NCBI GenBank assembly: GCA_037039685.1
Contig: JAWNGF010000001.1
Coordinates: 9,424,001 to 9,488,000 of the forward strand
DNA length: 64,000 nucleotides
Origin: Ceratobasidium sp. AG-K
Taxonomy: Eukaryota; Basidiomycota; Agaricomycetes; Cantharellales; Ceratobasidiaceae
Direction of reading: 5' to 3'
Positions 22,802 through 33,085 of this stretch are shown here, piece after piece; within the stretch, counting starts at the first letter, position 1, and every line of letters begins with the position of its first letter. The notes below the pieces were generated by a model that was not told the origin of the DNA, ran no database searches, and saw only the letters and a list, made by a program, of their open reading frames with translations. Both the position numbers and the translations under genes were made by a program.

Positions 22802-24083
22802 TTCAACACTACCCTTTCTCAAAACGAACGTCATCTCGACCAGACAACGTCTATACTTGTGTAATGTCCTTTGGTCATAATTTATGTTTCAAGCAGTCTG
22901 TTTATCGCTCAATACGCAGGGTACCAAATTAAGACAAACTTTTATTCGTTCTAGACGTGGGTCGGTGAAGAGAAACAGATATATTATCCAGGAACATCCA
23001 AGACAATGTAGGTCAAGTATGGTTGTCCGCTACCCCCACTTATTCACTCGATCTAGGGCTTAGATTGCCACAAGTCGCGCCGTTAGAACTGGAACGGGTG
23101 GGAGATTGCGGTCTCTGGTGTTCCATCGTTGAGACTGAACTCAAAGTCTACGGGGGACTTTCGCCACCTCGTATATCAGGCGGGCTCACGGTGCAGTTCG
23201 TGTCCCATCCCAAGATATTCGTTCCAATGGGGAGATACCATGGTAAGCCGCGCCCTTGTGGTAAATCTTTTTGTATTATTTCATACTGGATCGTATGACG
23301 AACTGACCCAGTTAGGACACCCCTCGCTCAGTATCAAGCTCGGGTAAAACAGAGGCTTGAGAAAGAGCAAGGCGACAGTGGCGCCGATTCTCGCTCTAAG
23401 GGTCGTTATCTCCTGGCAGGTTCGTAAGTATCTTACCAGCCTGATGCACTTGGTGCATATCTAATACGAGTCACAGCGCCAGGGCAAAAGCGGGCGGGAT
23501 GGGGAACGGTCAGAGGTAGAACAAGCAGCACAAGAACAAGAACAGGCGTCTGCAGAACGACGTCTCTTGCCGAGTTCATGCCGCGAGGATGAAGAGGATG
23601 AGCGAGACAGGCGCCCTTTGTCAAACCTGGTACAGATGATGAAGAGAGTTCAGAAATGGATTGGTAGGAGGTGGGAAACAGAGTGCGAAACGGGGCTCGG
23701 AAGCGACAAGAAGGGGACGACGGCAAGGTCAATCAAGATTGGGGGCGAGGCATGGACTTTTGATTTCCCGTGTGCGTTCCGTCCCTCCTCGTGATCGCGA
23801 CTCGCGAGATGAACTTGGCCGGCGCTATTGCAACACCGAGAGGTCTTCGAGGAGCCAATCGCCACGTCGCCGACGCCGCCTACGAGTTTGAGGCGATGAC
23901 CCGCTGGACTACTGGTGATGCAGAGGGGCTGGTGCGTACCTTTCGGCTAGAGAACTTGTATCTTCGTGTAAAGTACCCCTATTACAATTCATGTTCAAAG
24001 TCGTGGGTTTATCATTCTACGTACAGGGTATCGTAATCCTACATACATACAAAAGATTGTACATTTCGTGTTCCCTCGGCGCT
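22802..24083. other. Region with unassigned RS-rich coding traces
   Basis: About 1.3 kb after the MMTAG2-like gene. Two stretches look coding-like: about 23315-23415 reads TPLAQYQARVKQRLEKEQGD, and about 23770-23890 reads PPRDRDSRDELGRRY then SSRSQSPRRRRRLRV before a stop. The second resembles the RS tail of the preceding protein. I could not link them into a gene or name a family. They may be a diverged or broken RS-protein gene. Confidence 0.35.
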
Positions 24084-25728
24084 CTACATCAACCCCGCGA
24101 CAAGACCCGCCACCGCACCGACCAAAACCCCCATAGGGCTGACCCGATTCGCGTACCCAGCTGATTGCTGGCCACTGTTTGCATCTGGGGAACCCGAGCT
24201 CTCCACGACAAAGATCTCCCCTGTCGTATCCGAGCTCACAAACATCCTCCCGAGCCGGTCAAACGCAAGTCCGACGGGCCGGATGCATCCACCTGGGCAC
24301 TGCGATAGGTCAGATACTCCCACAACAGTGGTGTAACCCTCTCGCGATTGAGCCGACGCCGAAGGAGTAGCGTCCGACCATGGAATTCGAACAACCTTGT
24401 AACCAGTTGCAGGTTGACGGTTCCAGCTCCCATGGAAGCTTACAAACGCATCCCCATCCCAATCGGTGTTCACGGCGTATTGCCTCGCTGTGCTGGATCC
24501 CTCGCTATTACTCGATGGAGCGCTGTAAAACACAATGTCAAGCGGGGCCGAGTGGGCTTGGAACGACATGGCTGGTTTCACGTTGTTCTGGTCGGCTGCG
24601 CACCACGCGTCGTCGGGTTGTTCGCCCGGGTTGCGAATGGAGAACTGTTCTCCGGTTTGGAACGTGAACGAAGGGTTGGCGGTGGAAGACGCAAAGGCAG
24701 ACGAGTCCCATGCCGTGTAGCAGTAGGGATATCCGTAGAATTTCTGGGCATCGGGTGTCGTGGCTATATTCCGGAGCGAAATACGGTTGAGCTCCTCGGC
24801 TAAGGGCCGATAGGTGAGTATGTCCAACTAAATGTGGGGGTTTGACTCACCTGGGTTATCTTGGTGAACGTCGACTCCCCGCCAGTTTACATTATCCGAG
24901 CTATTCTCAACCTCCCATAAATCGTTTCCGTCATCGGACAAGGCGATGCCGACAGCGTTACGTAGACCCCAGCCCAAGAGCTCGCCCTGCTCCCAAGCCC
25001 ACCCATTTCCTGGCAGAGAGCTGTTCAATGCGAATCGTCGAATTTGAGAGCGCCCAGAAGCGAGGCTGGCTAGAAACGAGGGTCAGAGCCGGGCCAGGGT
25101 ATCAAGGAGGATAGGCGTACCCGCTTCCTCATCGAGATTCGACTCCGAGCCACGAGTAACGATGATGTATTGCGACGCGCTGGCATTGCCAGGTTGAGCT
25201 TGGAGCAACAAGGTGCGGGTCGTGTGATCTACAACTTGATTTCAGTTCATGTTCCAATAGAGCCACTTTTCACTGACCAGCGTTGGACATGTTAAACGCA
25301 ATAGTAACCGGGTTTCCCAAAACGGCCACACTACTGGGATCGTACTCCCAGCGATACACATTATCGCTCGAGCTGGCGTACAAGTACTGGTTGTTCCCCC
25401 CACTCGGGCCAATTTCGATTCCATGATTCAGATTTCCATTATTCACGACCGTGCGCCTCTCCCACCCAACGCAAGTCGAATCATTTCGATACGACAACGC
25501 CACGATCCCGACCCCCCGATCGATGACTAGCAAGTTTGAAAGCGAGTCGAGGCGGATTCCACGAGGACGTGTAAGGCCATTGTATATCACCCTCGTCGAG
25601 AGTCCTTCAGTCACGTTTGGTGGATGGGCAAACGAAAGCGAAGCCTGGGATTTACATTCTCCGGGGGAGGTAGGTGCTGCGGCGGCGACCAGAGCTTGAA
25701 GGGCGATGAATCCGAGGGCAGGAATCAT
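24084..25728 (-). CDS. GPI-anchored sorbosone-dehydrogenase-like beta-propeller protein
   Basis: Four exons on the minus strand (25728-25278, 25228-25121, 25069-24851, 24799-24084) encode 497 residues. The N-terminus MIPALGFIALQALVAAAA is a signal peptide. The body is a glucose/sorbosone dehydrogenase-type propeller: LTRPRGIRLDSLSNLLVID, NHGIEIGPSGG near the start, GWGLRNAVGIALSDDG and DVHQDNPAEELN in the middle, then SFHGSWNRQP, GYKVVRIPW and RPVGLAFDRLGRMFVSSD. The C-terminus ends with a small-residue linker and a hydrophobic tail (VLVGAVAGLVAGLM), a typical GPI-attachment signal, so the protein is likely on the cell surface. Fungal homologues are often annotated as PQQ-type L-sorbosone dehydrogenases; electron acceptor and substrate are unknown. 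Many Asn-X-Ser/Thr sites fit secretion. Confidence 0.88.
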
Positions 25729-27018
25729 GGCTGAAATGTCCAGGGGTAAAGATGATGCGCAGTCGCGCTTTTATAGGCAGGTTCCTCCATATGGCTCGAC
25801 AATGACGTTGACGGCTGGTTCATTGCTTGGCATAGGGATTGTTAGGTAAGCACTCTTGGCTTGGCGCTTGACTTGCTCCTCGCTCCGAGGTTTTCGCTAT
25901 ATTGTTATAAAGTACCACTTGTATCGTATGATTGAATGATTTGGGAGGGCGTGAAGATAATTTGTTGTTGACCGGATACATCCGGGCGCGTCGGGTCGCC
26001 AAGTAAATGTGCCTGTTGCCCAGGATTCCCCATGGCTATGCGGATAAAATATGACCGAGCCTCACGCCACCGTTTGGGGAACACGAATACGCCACCACTC
26101 CAAGTGTCTTGTTCCTAGACACGGGGAGGTATTCACGGGTATCTCGAGCGAAACCCTTTTCTCCTGTGCTCCTTGGCCAGATGCACCGCTTGAATGTATA
26201 ATTGCTACTGGAGCGACATTCAACGTCGGTCGTCTCGATGAGCGGGAATATCGGCGTAGGGCGTTCATCTACAGTCTGGCTGAAGCGCACATATGGAAAC
26301 TTTCTTAAAATCTCTCTTAGACACAATGGTGCCCGTTTGAATTTAATGCAGTCGCTCTGTGCTCCTGTGAGGTGACACTCAAAGGTTGTAATGCTTCAAT
26401 GCTATCTTGTCTCCGACGTAATCTCTATTTCACTAGCCCCTGGATATGGATTAGAATAGCACTGTGTGGGTCGCGTGCTTCTTAACCTCGCCCAAATTTG
26501 CATTGCCATGTTATAGACGCATGAACACGCATATACCCACTTGCACGCTGTTACCACACAAATTACCCCAGTCCACAAGGATCGAGTTGCCAGGATAATT
26601 CCCGTTTATCTCGCCCTCGGGTAGAAAACAGGGGAGTACGCCGCAGCTCCTACATTCCTGGATATCAATCGTTTGTTTACCCCGTTCAGGAAGGATTCAA
26701 AGTCCAAGCGGTCAGTTGTTTTAGCCACATTACGTGGTTACTGATCCAAGCAACTCTTTGACGTGCCCTGCTCCGAGGATCTCACCAGGCGGTCAATTTT
26801 TCGGTTCTGAGTGTTGAACACACGTCACAAACAAAGGAGGACCAAGCAAAACAATGGTTGTGGCAGTCGATATGTTACAATTGACCGCGTCGGTATTTTT
26901 TAGTCCGTCAAAGGAGAAATGTTATCCAAGCTACCTACCAGTCAGTCTGACGACGTATGCATATCTAACTCGGGTGAGTCATAAAGGAGGGATGGACAAT
27001 CATGATTTGTGGGGTTGC
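25729..27018. other. Gene-free stretch upstream of the sorbosone-dehydrogenase-like gene
   Basis: About 1.3 kb. The part next to 25728 is the upstream region of the minus-strand gene. Open frames at 26036-26326 and 26051-26308 overlap on opposite strands and have no motif. Nothing else is supported. Confidence 0.4.
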
Positions 27019-27020
27019 TA

Positions 27021-27653
27021 CACCGCTGCCCCAATTGCCCGCATTTTTCTGAGTAGAGGCGCTGTTCCGGATTCTTACCGGGCGCGTGACCGAAATTTTC
27101 CTTGAGGGTCTTCTAGTTTCCAGCTTGGGGGTCATCAGGCTGGAATCAAGCTGGTGATGATATGAAATGAGGTTAGCACAGCAAATACTCAAGAGCAAAG
27201 CCGCCACACGGTTCGCGTTCGCGATATCCAGCATAGATAACAACGTTATTTGAGCAGCGTGGTGGAAGGCAGCTGAGATGAGTATTAGAAACCCTTGGAA
27301 TAATTACGTAGAACGTACCTTGGGTATGAAAACTGGCTGCTAGAAATCTTTGGCTCAAAGCCTATAAGTATGAACGGATGATTGTATCTCAAGGAACATT
27401 GGCCAAGTGGTTATTGGTTCAGGATGACTCAGCCATTAGTCTAACGCTGCACCGGTTCGATTCGTACCGGTAGTGCCGTTTTATGCGATTTTTTCGGCTC
27501 CACTCATAGGTTTTACCAGCCGGAAAACAGCTAGGTGCCCGGTTTGTTGGAATCCTGATATGCGCGCTTTCTCCAGAATCCCAAATGATCACACGCAGGA
27601 AACCGACTGGACCCCACTCAAGCTGGAAACCAGGTGTCAAGGGGGCAGCGGTG
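27021..27653. mobile_element. TIR element, copy 1 (633 bp, TA-flanked)
   Basis: The element starts CACCGCTGCCCC and ends GGGGCAGCGGTG, an exact 12-bp terminal inverted repeat, with TA on both sides (27019-27020 and 27654-27655). Subterminal inverted similarity continues (GTTTCCAGCTTGGGGG on the left, reverse complement GTTTCCAGCTTGAGTGGGG on the right). No transposase-size frame is present. TA target sites and size suggest a non-autonomous Tc1/mariner-type MITE; other TA-targeting superfamilies are possible. Confidence 0.8.
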
Positions 27654-27655
27654 TA

Positions 27656-28288
27656 CACCGCTGCCCCAATTGCCCGCATTTTTCTGAGTAGAGGCGCTGT
27701 TCCGGATTCCTACCGGGCGCGTGACCGAAATTTTCCTTGAGGGTCTTCTAGTTTCCAGCTTGGGGGTCATCAGGCTGGAATCAAGCTGGTGATAATATCA
27801 AATGAGGTTAGCACAGCAAATACTCAAGAGCAAAGCCGCCACACGGTTCGCGTTCGCGATATCCAGCATAGATAACAACGTTATTTGAGCAGCGTGGTGG
27901 AAGGCAGCTGAGATGAGTATTAGAAACCCTTGGAATAATTACGTAGAACATACCTTGGGTATGAAAACTGGCCGCTAGAAATATTTGGCTCAAAGGCTAT
28001 AGGTATGAACGGATGTATTTATCTCAAGGAAAACTGGCCAAGTGGTTATTGGCTCAGGATGACGCAACCATTACTCTAACGCTGCCCCGGTTCGATTCGT
28101 CCCGGTGGTGCCGTTTTATGCGATTTTTTCGGCTCCACTCACAGGTTTTACCAGCCGGAAAACAGCTGGGTGCCCGGTTTGTCGGAATCCTGATATGCGC
28201 GCTTTCTCCGGAATCCGAAATGATCACACGCGGGAAACCGGCTGGACCCCACTCAAGCTGGAAACCAGGTGTCAAGGGGGCAGCGGTG
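27656..28288. mobile_element. TIR element, copy 2, head to tail with copy 1
   Basis: Same length (633 bp), same orientation and nearly the same sequence as copy 1, separated from it only by the shared TA at 27654-27655. It ends GGGGCAGCGGTG followed by TA at 28289-28290. Differences from copy 1 are scattered point changes (for example CATACC against CGTACC near 27950), so the two are not a recent perfect duplicate. Confidence 0.8.
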
Positions 28289-28384
28289 TAGAGCCAGGGT
28301 CACATGGTATTGAGTTCCTCACGTGACTGGAGGGTGTTTCAGCGATATCTTGGAGTCGGTCCTGGGAGAAACATCAGAGCTACT

Positions 28385-30615
28385 ATGATCTCCCAACCAG
28401 TTCAAGACGTACCTGCCGTTCCTGGGGCTTTCCCTCGTTCGCCTTCACTCTCACCGCCTCCAGATGACGGCTCGTTACTGGTCTCTTCGAGCTCCGGCAG
28501 GAGCTCTGATGGTCTCAGAGCCTGTGACCCACCAATGATTAGCGATAACTGCCAAGGGCTCTATACGAAGGGTGGATCTACTACTGGGCACGCGCGATTG
28601 ACCGAGAGTCTGATGAACAAAAGGCAGGCGAGCCGTTGGACACCTTACCCCACAGCTGAGGGCTCTCGGTATTCCAATAAGAGCGATTCGTATTCTGCAA
28701 TTGCTACGGCGGGCCTCTTCCACATCATCGGAGGCTTTATTCGCTCGCTCAGTTCCGACGGACCACTTACTCCAGTTGATCCTGTAGAACCTGTTATGAG
28801 CCAAAAAGCCGACGAGTCACTTTCCCGGATTATCTACGATGGTACGCAGTACTTCTTGCACTTAATACATCTTATCTCAAGGAAACCTTTTAGCTACTAC
28901 CCCAGACAGTCCGATTAGTACTGGATTTTCCGCTTCCTCTGCGCTTGCATGGCAAACGGGCGTGGAATCACAGGCTGCCAATGTGATCTCGCCTTTCGAG
29001 TTTGCGAGTCCATCGGTAACTGGCCTTCGACCATCACTCTTAGCATTACCCTTGGAAAATGTAAGCATTTCTACCGTTAATCAATTCTCGTATCGCCCGA
29101 ATCTCGATGCGATCAAGGACAGGATAAACTCATATCAGGGGACCCCACCAGGACGGGAAACTAGGTCTTTGTCGGAAGTAACGGCGATTAGTAAGAGAAT
29201 GGTACTGGATAAGTATATCTATTAAGCTCTAGTTACATGCTTAAAACTTTATTCTAGTCGATGGAGGACGTCGCCAAGCACTTGGGTGCCCATGGTTGTA
29301 AGGATATTACGACCAACTCAACCAGGCTGCGTGTGGTCTTCACCCAGTGTCGAATGGTGGTTGTGGAGATGTTTTTCAAGGCCGTTTACATGACGGTACT
29401 CAGTTCGCTATTAAAACCATCCGATTTCAGGCCAATTACTCAGAAAATAGCCAAAAATCCTTAAAGGTGAGTGTTCATTCTGTGGTCAGTCACCTTGGTT
29501 GCTTAGGTATCTCAAGCACGCGGCCCAAGAGCTTCATACCTGGTCGAAGTGCGGGCATCCAAATGTGATCGGGCTACTCGGACTTGTGCAATTTCGAGGC
29601 GCAATTGGAATGGTTTCGGTATGGATGTATCATGGAAACATGCCTCCATACCTCGAAAATCACCCCGAGACTGACCGCTGCCGCCTGGTTAGCACTTTCG
29701 TACCGTTGATTTCATCACATACTCAAAAGAAATGTGTGTAGAGCGCTCAAATCGCGGAGGGCTTGGCGTACCTGCATGGAAATAACATAGCAAGTGTTTC
29801 CATTGATGATTTCACTCCATCACGCTAAGATGGAATTTCAGATACATGGTGATCTCAAAGGGGTAAGCAGCTTGGATCCCAGACGCATCAAGGCCAAAAC
29901 TCATTATTTCTAGCAAAATGTTCTCATTTCAAACGATGGTATTCCCATGATCGCCGACTTTGGGAATGCCGTCTTACACGGGAGCTCATTGCACATCACT
30001 GGAACCACTGCTAGGCATAGCATATCACCCCGTTGGACCGTGAGATACATACTTCCGTGGCAGGCGAGCGGGTCTCAAAATAAATTTCTTCTTGCAGGCA
30101 CCGGAACTATTTCAAGACTCGGGGTCGTGTTTGTACAGCCCGGAAGCAGACGTATATGCGCTCGGAATGGTATGCCATAGTATGAGTCCAAGCTAGCTCC
30201 GCGTAGTCTCTAACTTCTGGCCTCATAATTAGACTATCCTGGTACTTTCTTGGACCTCCCATGCTTTGGATATAAGACTAATTCAATCTAGGAAGCTATC
30301 ACTGGGGAAATACCCTGGGCCAAGAAACATGACCGCGTTGTGATGGTTTTGATTAGTGTAATAAAACAACACCCGGGACGACCCCAAGACGCAATACCAC
30401 CAGATAGCCACTACGGAAACACACTTTGGTGCTTACCGACATTATGCTGGTCAGCTGAGCCAGGGGTTCGTCCTACTGCCGTTGACGTCATAAACACTGT
30501 AAGTTGATTGACCTAGCCTAAACTCAAGTTACACAATTGAAAAATTAACTTTACACAGATGAAGAAAATCACACACCAAGGGTTAATACGAAGTTTTGGC
30601 AAAACTCCGGGGTAG
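28385..30615 (+). pseudogene. Protein kinase gene, apparently frame-broken
   Basis: The kinase core is clear: PVSNGGCGDVFQGRLHDGTQ (glycine loop), AIKTIRF (ATP-anchoring Lys), HAAQELHTWSKCGHPNVI, IAEGLAYLHGNN, IHGDLKGQNVLI (catalytic loop with HGD instead of HRD), IADFGNA, APELF, SPEADVYALGM and a closing SAEPGVRPTAVDV. HGDLKG kinases are expanded in Agaricomycetes. An N-terminal Ser/Pro-rich part starts at 28385. Two problems appear. The frame of MEDVAKHLGAHGCKDIT changes by one base near 29310, so that DQLNQAACGLHPVSNGG continues in another frame, as if one base was lost. The upstream intron (29191 to about 29260) also joins out of phase with MEDV. Intron 29790-29841 is GC-AG (GCAAGT). Either this is a pseudogene or the sequence has an error at 29310. 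Confidence 0.65.
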
Positions 30616-33030
30616 TCGAGGGACGTGGACAAACGCGGCGGTTTCTGCCCTTTTATTAGACAGCATATGTCGGACTATTTTAGCACTGCTAGACGGACTC
30701 AACGTATTTTCGACTCCACACATATTTTTCTGGCCAAGTCGCTCATTAATTGTTCACTGGGGTTTGACCTGGAGCTAGTAGGATAATATCACTACCAAAC
30801 GCGCGGGTTTTACTCGCCATTTCACCGACAAGCTTGTTGGCCACTAACCTAGGACTTTCGATGGGGTTGAGGTTATCAGATATCAGGGCGTGGGTTTGAG
30901 TCTTGTGAAATCAGTACTTGTTATCAAGTTTATTTAGTGGTCCGGCCGATATGTGATTGCAAAGCCGGAAATCCACGGTCGCGATTCTGAGGAGTACAGT
31001 AATCCCGATTCTACTTACGCCCAGATCAGTTGCATGTGAACCATTTGAGGGTGCGGTCGTTGGACAAAGTGTTCGGGGGCCGATATTGCTTATGGAGAAG
31101 TGGTTTGAACGTCACCTCTTTCGCTGTGACACTAATAGGAAGCCATCCAAACCAGTTGCCGGCATCTCCGTGCACAGCGAAACTAGGATCTATTCCGAAG
31201 ACCTTACAGGTTATGTCATAGAATTCGAAAGTCTACATCCGTGACCACCTGTTACCGTCCTTACCGGCAACTGGGATACCTCACCAAGAAAGGCTTAACT
31301 GGCTATTTATTGACCGATGCCGGCCCCACGAGCGCGGCATATCGCGTCTTTAACCAAATCGTGGATACTCATTTCTAGTCCTGTAGTCGGGGATTGTACC
31401 ATCCCAAATTGCATTACCACTTGGGAAATGTCCTCCTAATATGGGCTATGTGGTGTCGTGCTCCATGCCAGGGACGAGCGCGACGGAAAGAGATTGTATG
31501 CGTCTTCCTTACTTGATTTGTCTCTTCGCAACCCATGAAATGATCCCAAAAGCAAATGAATTTCGCGCCGGCGCTCGCACAGTGGGATTGAGTTGACGCT
31601 CTATTGCCACAAAGAACAACGAGCGTTCTAGAACTCGAGTCAGCTAATGGATAACACGTGTGTCCTAATACTTGACCAACAGGCACACAGTCATGCTCTT
31701 TAAGTGGGGGGGGGGGGGGGAGGCACGAAGCCCTAGTGGTTTCCAAGTCGAAATGCGTACCGAAACCGGGGGGCGACTACGTGAATAGTTATTGACCTGG
31801 CGCAGCGCAAGCCATGGCGGGTGTCCATGGGTAATTAATTTGAGGGCGTGTTTGCCCAACCCAATATCCCGGTAAGGTAGGATTCGGGTTACGGATAGAG
31901 TACCCAACCCACCGAAAGTGCGCCTGGATGCGCCCATGTGCCTCATCAATGTGGCTGATCCAAATCTACGAGGTAGTCAGCACTTGTTCCGGGGTGACTC
32001 TGTCGGTCGGAACCTGACACGCGTCATATGGGAGGGTTTGGTACGTGAAGCACTAGTATCTGATAGAGCAACGTTCCGAGTAAGAGTCCAGGCGTAGGTC
32101 ACAGTCGATTCATCCACATTCGGGCACTCCATCATGTGGGGTGGTGCGGGCACATAATTGATGAGGTCGTCAGCGGCGGAAAGGGTAGGAGGTCCTCCAT
32201 GAACTGGGATATGGCAAACCACGGGAAGCAGGGAAGATCCGGTTATATTGGACATAGGCGAGATGTCGCGGATATGGAAGGACAGGGTACGTAGTCATAT
32301 GAACGGAGAGTTCAGGGGGGAAAGGCTTGGTCGACAAACATGGAATGTATTTATCGAGTGGTGATGGGATTCCACTGATATCATCAACCCGAAAGCATCC
32401 ATCACAATTGTGACCAGCCCTGAGTCACGTGAATATTTTCTTTCTGTGATCCACAACAACTGTGCAACTTACAGCGCTCTTATGTATTGACGGTGGAGGA
32501 TAAAATCACTACTCAAAGCGCAAACATGCTCGAACAGATTGTCTTTATTGTGACCAAAGGTCGCTACTCTACGTTCTAAGGCTTCCGAACTGGTTCGCGC
32601 TGAGTACTATTCGCCTCGCTTGCACATCTGTGCTCCCGCCCCAGCAGCCGGCACCATTATAGGGTGTTTGCCATATGGACGATGGAAGATTTTGGCTCCA
32701 CGAGAGCGTCCCGGGATTCGATTGTGTGCTATACGGGAAGTGATGATTTGGGGTAGTTGGTTACCCGTCGGTGGCTCGTTCATAATCAATCATGTGCCAA
32801 CAGCGGGTTGATCATACGTGACTGTTCATGGCACCAAGGTGGTCCTCCAATTTAGAGAGCCTAGCCCTATCCCTTCTTGCGCATCTCCCATCTCGGCAGA
32901 GCTACATCCTTTCCGTGGTGCTCGGAGGCCTTATTACCATACTGGGGGCTTCATAGTTTGGTGAGTGTTATACTATTTACTGCGAACGTAATGATACGAT
33001 CCATTGTTAGGCTATTGGTCCTCGTGACAC
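30616..33030. other. Gene-poor 2.4-kb stretch before decarboxylase 1
   Basis: No gene is supported. A run of 15 G occurs at 31706-31720. Open frames (for example 31414-31746 minus) lack motifs and overlap others. The last few hundred bases are the upstream region of the decarboxylase gene. Confidence 0.4.
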
Positions 33031-33038
33031 TATATAAA
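33031..33038 (+). promoter_or_regulatory. TATA box of decarboxylase 1
   Basis: TATATAAA lies 55 nt before the start codon. Confidence 0.55.
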
Positions 33039-33085
33039 TAACTGTGTGTCGTCAAGCGAGCGACAGAGCGTCCACTCTGCGTAGT

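Noticed and set aside
24348..24803. 151-codon plus-strand frame
   Set aside because: It is antisense to exon 4 of the sorbosone-dehydrogenase-like gene, which has clear family motifs.
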